Source: Moraxellaceae bacterium AER2_44_116
Lineage (GTDB): Bacteria; Pseudomonadota; Gammaproteobacteria; Pseudomonadales; Moraxellaceae
Assembly (NCBI GenBank): GCA_006546595.1
Contig: VIAD01000027.1
Coordinates: 1-19,043 of the forward strand
Direction of reading: 5' to 3'
Length of the DNA: 19,043 bases
Shown: positions 13,108-19,043 of the stretch, piece by piece
Layout: each line of letters starts with the position of its first letter
How positions within the stretch are numbered: position 1 is the stretch's first letter
The notes under the pieces: generated by a model
Databases searched by the model: none
What the model was told of the DNA's origin: nothing
What the model saw: only the letters and a program-made list of their open reading frames with translations
Translations under genes and position numbers: made by a program

Positions 13108-13413
13108 TTATTTTTTGATGACCAACTCATCATGAATCGTATGCACGCCTTCAATGCTGCGGGTTACCTCAAGTGCATGGTCAATTTGGCTCTGATTGTC
13201 CAAAATTCCAACAAGCTTTACATCGCCTTTAAGAGTGATGACGGTGATATCAACGTCTTTCAGCATGGGGTCACTCGCTAATGTTGTTTTTACTTGAGTG
13301 GTGACATCAATATCTTTAACTTCAGTCGTAGGTGTTGTTTTATTACACGCGGCCAGAGTCATCGCACTGACCAGTATCAATCCTAATGTTAAATGCTTAA
13401 AAGATGTTTTCAT
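13108..13413 (-). CDS. BON-domain lipoprotein
   Basis: A 101-residue protein from ATG 13413. It has a lipoprotein signal peptide MKTSFKHLTLGLILVSAMTLAAC with a LAAC lipobox, so the mature N-terminus should be lipidated at Cys23 and membrane-attached. Residues about 40-101 form one BON domain (TTQVKTTLASDPMLKDVDITVITLKGDVKLVGIL...IEGVHTIHDEL), a fold thought to bind phospholipid, found in osmotic-stress and envelope-integrity proteins such as OsmY and DolP. Most of those have two BON domains; this has one. An upstream in-frame ATG at 13437 would add eight residues before a normal signal peptide and is less likely. The DUF3108 gene ends 81 bases upstream on the same strand. Confidence 0.85.
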   Translation of the reverse strand: MKTSFKHLTLGLILVSAMTLAACNKTTPTTEVKDIDVTTQVKTTLASDPMLKDVDITVITLKGDVKLVGILDNQSQIDHALEVTRSIEGVHTIHDELVIKK

Positions 13414-13494
13414 GTGCCAAGTTCCAAAAAAAGTCATTAAACGTAGCGTCTAATTTCCGTCATTTGGCTTGAGTTGTCAGTGCGTTATCGAACG

Positions 13495-14784
13495 TTAAGG
13501 TGCATCTTCACCGATCGTTAACGCGGGTTGATGCTCTTGTTTTACGTCAGTGTGTTCTAAAAATTCAGGTGGTAGGGTGTCGGAGTCTGGTGTTTCAGGC
13601 TCAGGTTTTAAGTTCTTGCCTAACACTGTTTGCCCTTCAAATGACAAAGTTTTTAGGCTGTACTCCATGACTTCGCCTTTGCTCGTTGGCCCTCTAAACT
13701 TCACAGGAAAATTGCGATAATCGGGCGCAAGCCATACGTCATAGCCTTGTTGGGCTGTGCCTGTATTGAGATTAATACGTTGGCCTTGTAAGTGCAGCGT
13801 TTTAATAACACCCGCAGGTAATTTCAGCATTTCTTCCGAGACTAATTTTAACTCAATGTTATAAACCGAGCTGCCTGTTGTGACTTGCATTTGTCGGCTT
13901 TCAGCACCCGTAAAACTCACCGCTACTTGAAAGGGTAAGCTTGCTGCATCTTGAATGTCATTTTGAATGGTGGTGTATTTGACATCGCTGCCTTTACCAA
14001 AACGAATACTGTTTGTGCTTCTGTCGATGTCTGCAAAGCTGCGTAATTTACTATTCAGGTACATGCGATAGTGTTCTGGGCTGATTCCGTTATTAGAAAC
14101 TCTGCCTTCACTGATCATACGTGCTTTAAAGCCAAATTTTGAGGCTTCATTTTCGATACTGTAGCTTTCACCTTCCATACGCCACGTTTGTTTAATTTCA
14201 ACACTAAAGCCCATAAACGAGGCTTTATAACGGGCATGAATTTCGACTGGAAAGGCGGGCGGCGGTTCATCTGTTGGCGGTGCGGGTGTTTTAGCAACTT
14301 CTTCGGGCGGTGGCGGTAGGTTATCTCCTAATGGTACGGCTTTGTCACTATTTGGAACATCTTCGGGTTTGTTTGTTAACGGATTTTCAGGTGGTTTTTG
14401 TCCTTGACTGGCTAAGTTGTCGCCATTAATCGGTGCTTCAGGCTTTTCAGCTTTTGGCTGTTTTGTAGCAATATTTTTCTTGGGTTGTTTCGGCTTTGCA
14501 GGGGCAACTTTTTCAGCCGCAGGGGGGGCTTCTTCAATAATCGTGACAATCGCCGCGCCTAGTTGAGGCTTAGGGCGAGCAGGTGGTTTAATCGTCAGTT
14601 TGACACGAGGAATAGATTCTGCTTTTTTCTTCGACAATACTTCGTCTGGCGAGTCTGGACTAAAGTCAGGTAGTTCAAACTCACCATCCCAAAAAATGGC
14701 AAAATGTACGACTAACGACAAGCCAATTGCGGTGGCCAAAGGCTTGCGTTGTAAGTGTGTTATTAAGCGATTAAACCATCTCAC
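13495..14784 (-). CDS. DUF3108 protein with TonB-like N-terminus
   Basis: A 429-residue envelope protein. Residues about 15-33 form one membrane helix (LATAIGLSLVVHFAIFW) containing Ser23-x3-His27, the same SxxxH motif found in the TonB membrane helix. Residues 34-177 are a Pro/Lys/Glu-rich linker (KPPARPKPQ, PAKPKQPKK, PPPPEE). From about 178 to 400 there is a beta-rich DUF3108 domain beginning FPVEIHARYKASFMGF; a Pro/Glu-rich tail follows. The function of DUF3108 is unknown to me; these proteins are periplasm-facing. The start is GTG 14784, because no in-frame ATG fits and the preceding hemL stop is six bases away, implying cotranscription with hemL. A lipid- or cell-wall-related role is only a guess. 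Confidence 0.82.
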   Translation of the reverse strand: MRWFNRLITHLQRKPLATAIGLSLVVHFAIFWDGEFELPDFSPDSPDEVLSKKKAESIPRVKLTIKPPARPKPQLGAAIVTIIEEAPPAAEKVAPAKPKQPKKNIATKQPKAEKPEAPINGDNLASQGQKPPENPLTNKPEDVPNSDKAVPLGDNLPPPPEEVAKTPAPPTDEPPPAFPVEIHARYKASFMGFSVEIKQTWRMEGESYSIENEASKFGFKARMISEGRVSNNGISPEHYRMYLNSKLRSFADIDRSTNSIRFGKGSDVKYTTIQNDIQDAASLPFQVAVSFTGAESRQMQVTTGSSVYNIELKLVSEEMLKLPAGVIKTLHLQGQRINLNTGTAQQGYDVWLAPDYRNFPVKFRGPTSKGEVMEYSLKTLSFEGQTVLGKNLKPEPETPDSDTLPPEFLEHTDVKQEHQPALTIGEDAP

Positions 14785-14790
14785 CTGTGC

Positions 14791-16083
14791 TTAAGCCTGT
14801 TTGCTAAGTTGAGCAAAAGCGTGTTCTGCTGCGTTCAGCGTCGCTTCAATTTCGGCATCGCTGTGGGCACTGGAAATAAACCCTGCTTCAAAAGCAGAAG
14901 GGGCTAAATAAATACCTGCATCTAACATGAGATGGAAAAACTCACGGAAACGCTCGACATTAGATGCCATGACATCATCATAAGAAGTAATTTCGGTTTT
15001 ATCGCTAAAATATAAACCAAACATGCCGCCAACTTGCGTCGTGGTAAAAGGAATGCCAGCGGCTTGGGCGCGCTCGCGTAAACCTGCTAATAGCTTGCCT
15101 AAATTAGCACTGAGTTGAGGATAAAAACTCGGTTCGCTAATAAGCTCAAACATTGCCAAACCTGCACGCATCGCCAATGGATTACCCGACAATGTGCCGG
15201 CTTGATAAACGCCACCCAACGGCGCAATACACTCCATAATTTCACGTTTTCCGCCAAATGCGCCGACGGGTAAACCTGCGCCAATCACTTTACCCAAACA
15301 GGTTAAGTCGGGCGTAATGTTGTACAAGGCTTGTGCGCCACCTAGGGCAACACGGAAACCTGTCATCACTTCATCAAAAATCAAGACTGCGCCGTATTGA
15401 GTACACAGTTGACGCATGGTTTGCAAAAATTCGAGTTTTGGCGGTACACAGTTCATATTGCCAGCAACGGGTTCAACGATCACACAAGCAATGTCATTGC
15501 CCATTTCTGCAAACAGTTTTTTCAGTGCTTCGCTGTCATTGTAGGCGAGTGTGAGGGTATGTTTAGCGAGGTCGGCAGGAACGCCCAAAGAAGTGGGTAC
15601 ACCTAAAGTCAATAAACCTGAACCTGCTTTGACCAATAAAGAGTCGGCATGACCGTGATAACAGCCTTCAAATTTTAATAATTTATCGCGTTTGGTATAG
15701 CCACGCGCCAAACGAATTGCGCTCATGGTCGCTTCTGTGCCTGAGCTGACCATGCGTACCATGTCCATTGACGGCATGATTTCGCAGACTTTATCTGCCA
15801 TTAAAATTTCGGCTTCGGTGGGTGCGCCAAAACTTAAGCCATCCACAGCCGCTTCTTGTACCGCTTTGACAATCGCAGGGTGGGAGTGACCGACAATCAT
15901 TGGCCCCCATGAACCAATATAATCAATATATTGCTTACCATCGGCATCCCACAAATACGCACCTTGCCCTTTTTTGATAAAGACAGGTGTGCCACCAACG
16001 CCTTTAAACGCACGGACAGGTGAGTTGACGCCACCAGGGATATGACGGCAGGCAGCAGCAAAAAGTTCTTGGTTACGGCTCAT
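14791..16083 (-). CDS. hemL: Glutamate-1-semialdehyde 2,1-aminomutase
   Basis: A 430-residue PLP enzyme converting glutamate-1-semialdehyde to 5-aminolevulinate, the C5-pathway entry to heme and other tetrapyrroles. Visible motifs: SRNQELFAAACRHIPGGVNSPVRAF at the N-terminus, SSGTEATMSAIRLARGYT, FDEVMTGFR, and the PLP-binding lysine in CLGKVIGAGLPVGAFGG. Counting from ATG 16083 the lysine is Lys265, the same number as in E. coli HemL; this supports that start over a TTG at 16101. It is cytoplasmic and normally dimeric. The gene follows thiE by 18 bases. The thiD-thiE-hemL order is known from Pseudomonas and relatives. Confidence 0.97.
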   Translation of the reverse strand: MSRNQELFAAACRHIPGGVNSPVRAFKGVGGTPVFIKKGQGAYLWDADGKQYIDYIGSWGPMIVGHSHPAIVKAVQEAAVDGLSFGAPTEAEILMADKVCEIMPSMDMVRMVSSGTEATMSAIRLARGYTKRDKLLKFEGCYHGHADSLLVKAGSGLLTLGVPTSLGVPADLAKHTLTLAYNDSEALKKLFAEMGNDIACVIVEPVAGNMNCVPPKLEFLQTMRQLCTQYGAVLIFDEVMTGFRVALGGAQALYNITPDLTCLGKVIGAGLPVGAFGGKREIMECIAPLGGVYQAGTLSGNPLAMRAGLAMFELISEPSFYPQLSANLGKLLAGLRERAQAAGIPFTTTQVGGMFGLYFSDKTEITSYDDVMASNVERFREFFHLMLDAGIYLAPSAFEAGFISSAHSDAEIEATLNAAEHAFAQLSKQA

Positions 16084-16101
16084 GGTGAAAGTTTCTCTCA
16101 A

Positions 16102-16737
16102 TTAGGACGCGTGTGCTGAAAATAATTCGTGATAGGCGTTTGCCCGTTGCTGAATGTTAGCAATCGGGAGTGCGCAAATATCATGAACAACAGCGACACA
16201 ATGTGCGCCTGCTTTCATTAATGGTGCGGCATTTTCTAGGGTTATGCCGCCAATAGCAACGATAGGCAAGTTAAATTGTTGCGCGGATTGCAAAATTGCC
16301 ACATCCGCTAAGGCAGCATTGGGTTTGGTGGGTGAGGGAAAAAATGCGCCAAATGCTAAATAACTTGCGCCTTCGTCTGCGGCTTGTTGGGCGAAAATCA
16401 GTGAGTTATGGCAGGTTGCACCAATAATTTTATCTGCCCCTAAACGCTGACGGGCAGCAGCAATCGAACCATCACCACGTCCTAAATGCACCCCTGCACC
16501 CACAGCTTCGGCTAAGTCCACATCATCGTTAATAATCAAAATAGCTCGATAAACATCGCATAACTGTTTTAAGGCTTGAGCTTCGCCGAGTCGCTTTTGG
16601 CTATCGGTTGATTTATCACGATATTGAATGATTTTGGTTTGGCCTTTGAGCGCAGCTTCAACCACGGATAATAGTTTTGCGGTTTCAAGATTATTATCAG
16701 TAATGAGATACAAGCCCGTAGCAAAAGAGTGAGTCAT
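16102..16737 (-). CDS. thiE: Thiamine-phosphate synthase
   Basis: A 211-residue TIM-barrel enzyme joining hydroxymethylpyrimidine diphosphate and thiazole phosphate to thiamine monophosphate. Recognisable motifs: GLYLITD at the start, IIQYRDK, LIINDDVDLA (Mg/diphosphate binding), GVHLGRGD, GAFFPSPTKP, and IVAIGGIT near the C-terminus. Length is typical. Its ATG follows directly on the thiD stop codon with no gap, so translation should be coupled. Other thiamine genes (thiC, thiG, thiS) and a TPP riboswitch are not seen in this window, so the precursors are made by genes elsewhere. Confidence 0.96.
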   Translation of the reverse strand: MTHSFATGLYLITDNNLETAKLLSVVEAALKGQTKIIQYRDKSTDSQKRLGEAQALKQLCDVYRAILIINDDVDLAEAVGAGVHLGRGDGSIAAARQRLGADKIIGATCHNSLIFAQQAADEGASYLAFGAFFPSPTKPNAALADVAILQSAQQFNLPIVAIGGITLENAAPLMKAGAHCVAVVHDICALPIANIQQRANAYHELFSAHAS

Positions 16738-17523
16738 TTAACGTCCTAAAAATGCACTGCGATAAGGGATAGATTGACCATTCGCATGAGGTTTATCGGC
16801 GTTCTTTAATGCCTCGTGTAGCCATACTTCGGCGCGTGTGATGGCTACGCCTAAGCTTAAACCCTGTGCGAGTCCTGCGGCAATGGCTGACGCTAAAGTA
16901 CAACCCGAACCATGAAATTCGCCTGCTAAACGCGGCCATTGACTACTTTGGCTGAGTTTTCCGTGTTGATAGAGGCGATTATGAATCATCAAGCCCGATT
17001 CATGGCCACCTTTGAGTAAAATAGCGTTTGCGCCTTGTTGTGTTAAGTCGGAAATTAACTCGGCTTCTTGGTGTGGTAGGTGAAAGGACGATAATCGTTG
17101 TGCCTCTACCGTATTGGGGGTGATAACTGTTGCTAATACAAATAAACGGTGAATCTGCTGAATAAAATCACTCGCCGTTAAACCGCCGCCACTATTGGCA
17201 GCCAATACAGGGTCTAACACTAAGGGGATATGAGGGTGAGTGTGAGCAATACGTTCAATGACGGCAATCGTTTCGATTGAACCCAACATGCCACATTTAA
17301 TGGCTTTAACGGGTAAATCAGCGAGAATTTTTTCGGCTTGTGCTTGCAGTAATTCTGCACGAACGGTTTCAAAACCATAGACTTGTTGGCTATCTTGAAT
17401 GGTTAAGGCGGTGCAAACGATGGCGGCGTGTGCGCCAAAAGCGGCAATGGTTTCAATGTCTGCTTGAAGTCCTGCGCCACCCGACGGGTCTAAACCACTA
17501 AAACAGAGTACGACAGGGCGCAT
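16738..17523 (-). CDS. thiD: Hydroxymethylpyrimidine/phosphomethylpyrimidine kinase
   Basis: A 261-residue ribokinase-fold enzyme phosphorylating HMP and HMP-phosphate for thiamine synthesis. Motifs: SGLDPSGGAGLQADIETIAAFG at the N-terminus, VLDPVLAANSG in the middle, LLKGGHESG, and the anion hole HGSGCTLASAIAAGLAQG near the C-terminus. Length fits bacterial ThiD. It abuts thiE and lies 110 bases downstream of hemJ; that gap is mostly two palindromic repeats and shows no thiamine riboswitch. Cytoplasmic. Confidence 0.96.
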   Translation of the reverse strand: MRPVVLCFSGLDPSGGAGLQADIETIAAFGAHAAIVCTALTIQDSQQVYGFETVRAELLQAQAEKILADLPVKAIKCGMLGSIETIAVIERIAHTHPHIPLVLDPVLAANSGGGLTASDFIQQIHRLFVLATVITPNTVEAQRLSSFHLPHQEAELISDLTQQGANAILLKGGHESGLMIHNRLYQHGKLSQSSQWPRLAGEFHGSGCTLASAIAAGLAQGLSLGVAITRAEVWLHEALKNADKPHANGQSIPYRSAFLGR

Positions 17524-17543
17524 AACTTTTCTCTTTTTGGTTA

Positions 17544-17625
17544 ACCCTCTCTCTATCTCTCTCCCTCGGGGAGAGAGGACGAATGTGTTTTTCTCCCTCT
17601 CCCTGAGAGAGGGTCGGGGTGAGGG
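17544..17625. repeat. Interspersed palindromes, including inverted copy 2 of the CCCTCACCCC family
   Basis: Two hairpins lie in the hemJ-thiD gap: CTCTCTCC/GGAGAGAG (17557-17564, 17570-17577) and CCCTCTC/GAGAGGG (17595-17601, 17607-17613). Read on the minus strand from 17625 to 17593, the second one starts CCCTCACCCCGACCCTCTC and nearly matches the element at 5849-5883. Confidence 0.75.
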
Positions 17626-17633
17626 CTATAAAA

Positions 17634-18056
17634 TTAAAATGGCTTCACAATCACTAAAATAACAATTGCTACCAACAATAGTACGGGTAACTCATTAAAA
17701 AATCGGAAAAAAACGTGAGATTTTTGGCTGTTGTCATTAGCGAGTTGTTGGCGATAATAACCACAAAACAAATGATATATCACCAAAAGTGCCACTAAAA
17801 CCAGTTTGGCGTGTAACCAATGTTGCGCTAAATAGATTTCAGGCGCATTGAGAATCATGGCAATACCAAATACAAAAGTCAGCACCAACGATGGCCACAT
17901 AATACCGCGATACAGTTTACGTTCCATGACTTTAAAGCGTTCAATACTCAGCGTGTCGGTACTTTGGGCGTGATAGACAAATAAACGCGGCAAATAAAAT
18001 AAACCTGCAAACCAACACACCATCGCAATCACATGAAAGGCTTTTAGCCAAAGCAT
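17634..18056 (-). CDS. hemJ: Protoporphyrinogen IX oxidase HemJ
   Basis: A 140-residue inner-membrane protein with four hydrophobic helices. It begins MLWLKAFHVIAMVCWFAGLFYLPRLFVYH, the typical HemJ N-terminus with conserved His8, Arg24 and His29; the loop with RFKVMERKLYRGIMWPS is also family-typical. HemJ oxidises protoporphyrinogen IX to protoporphyrin IX in bacteria lacking HemG and HemY, and may bind heme. ATG 18056 is preceded by AGGAG at eight bases; the frame runs on to a TTG at 18086, which lies before that ribosome-binding site. It shares strand and pathway with hemL, three genes downstream, and starts about 11 bases after the probable end of the VapB-type antitoxin gene. Confidence 0.92.
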   Translation of the reverse strand: MLWLKAFHVIAMVCWFAGLFYLPRLFVYHAQSTDTLSIERFKVMERKLYRGIMWPSLVLTFVFGIAMILNAPEIYLAQHWLHAKLVLVALLVIYHLFCGYYRQQLANDNSQKSHVFFRFFNELPVLLLVAIVILVIVKPF

Positions 18057-18306
18057 GAGCGGCTCTCCTAAGTAAAATATATCCAATCGAAACCTTCAAA
18101 CTAATAACAATCGGGCGGTCTTGAAGAAAGTCGGCATCTGCTTTAGGTAAAGTACTTAGGGATTGCCAACTGGGACGAATAGGTCGTAAGGTAATGACTT
18201 CGCCCATTTTGATGATTTCTAATTCACAGACATCCTCAAACTCCATGTCTTTTGGTAGGCAAATGGTTTGTTTTTTGCCATTTCTAAAAATGGATACAGT
18301 GCGCAT
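17941..18306 (-). CDS. Orphan VapB-type (AbrB/MazE-fold) antitoxin, probable C-terminal frameshift
   Basis: From ATG 18306 the first ~69 residues match VapB antitoxins: TVSIFRNGKKQTICLPKDMEF and ELEI, then TLRPIRPSWQSL and LPKADADFLQDRP. The fold is a swapped-hairpin AbrB DNA-binding domain followed by a toxin-neutralising tail. After residue 69 the frame turns unlike VapB and runs to 17941, overlapping hemJ by 116 bases. Skipping two bases after the Ser codon at 18102-18100 restores EGFDWIYFT and a stop at 18068, giving the usual total length of about 78. So the gene is probably frameshifted in its tail. No VapC (PIN-domain) toxin follows: hemJ begins at once. Odd substitutions (Cys where RLP has Arg) also suggest decay. 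It may still bind DNA. Confidence 0.65.
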   Translation of the reverse strand: MRTVSIFRNGKKQTICLPKDMEFEDVCELEIIKMGEVITLRPIRPSWQSLSTLPKADADFLQDRPIVISLKVSIGYILLRRAAHALAKSLSCDCDGVLVCRFILFAAFICLSRPKYRHAEY

Positions 18307-18420
18307 ATCTGCTCCATTACATCTCTTTGGGGTTAATGACGATAATAGCATGTGTTATGCAAATGCTGGCGGTGGTTTTTTGATGAGCTATTGGCCTACG
18401 GTATTCAAAGGAAAGAAAGA

Positions 18421-18999
18421 ATGTTGTTATTGATAGTCACATCGATAATTATAACGCCAGTGCTGGCTTTCATTATTTGGAGGGATGTATTAAGTTTAAA
18501 TACTAAAAGCAAGATAAGGAGCGGGCATTGGTTCTTAATTGTAGCATTAGCACTGTTTTTAGGTTGGTATTCAATTAAGCGATACGAGGCTAATGGACTT
18601 ATTAATGCATTTGAGTATGAAAAAAGCAGTACTGTTAACGGATTGAAAAATCCATTAGGGTTAGAAAAAATAAAATCATTTCACTCTGTTAACTTGACAA
18701 GAGATTATGGTGAAGCTGAAGAGAGGGACTTAGGTTATATTGCTATTTATCAAGTTAATAATGTTGTGTCAAATATGGTTTTGAAAACAAAAGGAAAATA
18801 TTTATCTTTCGCCGATATTCCTGCTCATGGAAAGCATTGGATTGTTGATAGCAGACATCCTGAAATATCTTGTTACCCCAATAAACATGATTATCATTGG
18901 CAGCCTATATTTCAAGCTCCTCAGATATTGATACAACATACCAATCTGACTGAAAAAGATGTTTTTCAAGTTGTTGAAAAGTATTTAAAGAGCCTGTAA
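18421..18999 (+). CDS. Membrane-anchored protein of unknown function, A+T rich
   Basis: A 192-residue protein from ATG 18421, preceded by AAGGAAAG. An upstream in-frame ATG at 18352 would add 23 residues with no ribosome-binding site. Two hydrophobic helices occupy residues about 1-22 and 35-52, leaving a soluble C-terminal domain of about 140 residues that begins near KRYEANGLINAFEYEKSS. I recognise no family or catalytic motif. Base composition is visibly more A+T rich than the hem/thi genes, and it stands beside an orphan antitoxin, so recent acquisition is possible. It is divergent from that antitoxin gene, and its promoter should lie in 18307-18420. Confidence 0.7.
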   Translation: MLLLIVTSIIITPVLAFIIWRDVLSLNTKSKIRSGHWFLIVALALFLGWYSIKRYEANGLINAFEYEKSSTVNGLKNPLGLEKIKSFHSVNLTRDYGEAEERDLGYIAIYQVNNVVSNMVLKTKGKYLSFADIPAHGKHWIVDSRHPEISCYPNKHDYHWQPIFQAPQILIQHTNLTEKDVFQVVEKYLKSL

Positions 19000-19010
19000 A
19001 TTAAACTGTG

Positions 19011-19043
19011 TAAACGTTTAAATTTAGATACCCTTTTAAAGGG
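19011..19043. repeat. Short palindromes at the window edge
   Basis: TAAACGTTTA (19011-19020) is a perfect 10-base palindrome, and CCCTTTTAAAGGG (19031-19043) is nearly self-complementary but reaches the window end. Together they may be the terminator region of the preceding gene; the structure is cut off. Confidence 0.3.

Noticed and set aside
17524..17633. Search for a TPP riboswitch before thiD
   Set aside because: The gap is filled by two palindromic repeats, and I see none of the conserved THI-box segments.
18349..18361. GCAT-N5-ATGC inverted repeat as the VapB operator
   Set aside because: Four-base arms are too short to distinguish from chance, and there is no second site.

Overview
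The window looks like a chromosomal segment of a gammaproteobacterium of moderate to low G+C that can oxidise alkanes and handles reduced sulfur. This rests on the thiD-thiE-hemL order, HemJ in place of HemG, a classical AlkB, a BigR-type regulator beside a persulfide-dioxygenase-like hydrolase, and a three-gene c-type/b-type cytochrome cluster. I cannot name the genus from sequence alone. No rRNA, tRNA, CRISPR array or transposase gene is visible.

Layout. Positions 1-205 hold the tail of an upstream gene and two back-to-back palindromes. Positions 206-2837 hold a short-chain dehydrogenase and an atypical metallo-beta-lactamase-like protein in one minus-strand operon, divergent from a TetR regulator; a strong inverted repeat sits inside the shared promoter region. 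Positions 3052-3546 encode a thioredoxin-type arsenate reductase. Positions 3658-7681 form a sulfur module: a persulfide-dioxygenase-like hydrolase diverges from a BigR/SqrR-type ArsR repressor, two half-size YeeE/YedE membrane proteins and a SulP transporter. An SGNH hydrolase follows on the minus strand, then a cytochrome b561-like protein, a diheme cytochrome c and a DUF1924/SHP-type cytochrome c (8589-10199). A TonB-like protein diverges from alkB (11376-12629). After alkB come a 66-residue membrane protein and a BON-domain lipoprotein on opposite strands.

Positions 13495-18306 are one minus-strand run: an orphan VapB-type antitoxin whose C-terminal coding looks frameshifted, hemJ, thiD, thiE, hemL and a DUF3108 protein. 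The last gene (18421-18999) is an unrecognised A+T-rich membrane-anchored protein.

How the genes fit together. The sulfur module should sense sulfide or persulfide (Cys31/Cys97 of the repressor), oxidise persulfide and move sulfur species across the membrane. The cytochrome trio should pass electrons from the membrane cytochrome b through the diheme protein to SHP. HemJ and HemL serve tetrapyrrole synthesis next to two thiamine genes. AlkB has no rubredoxin or rubredoxin reductase in the window.

The most notable extra structure is a set of intergenic palindromes of several families, one present twice in inverted orientation about 11.7 kb apart. Other points are a candidate TetR operator between -35 and -10, a direct repeat resembling a PmrA/QseB box before the cytochrome operon, and a TonB-like N-terminus on the DUF3108 protein. 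I did not find a clearly new defence or mobile system.
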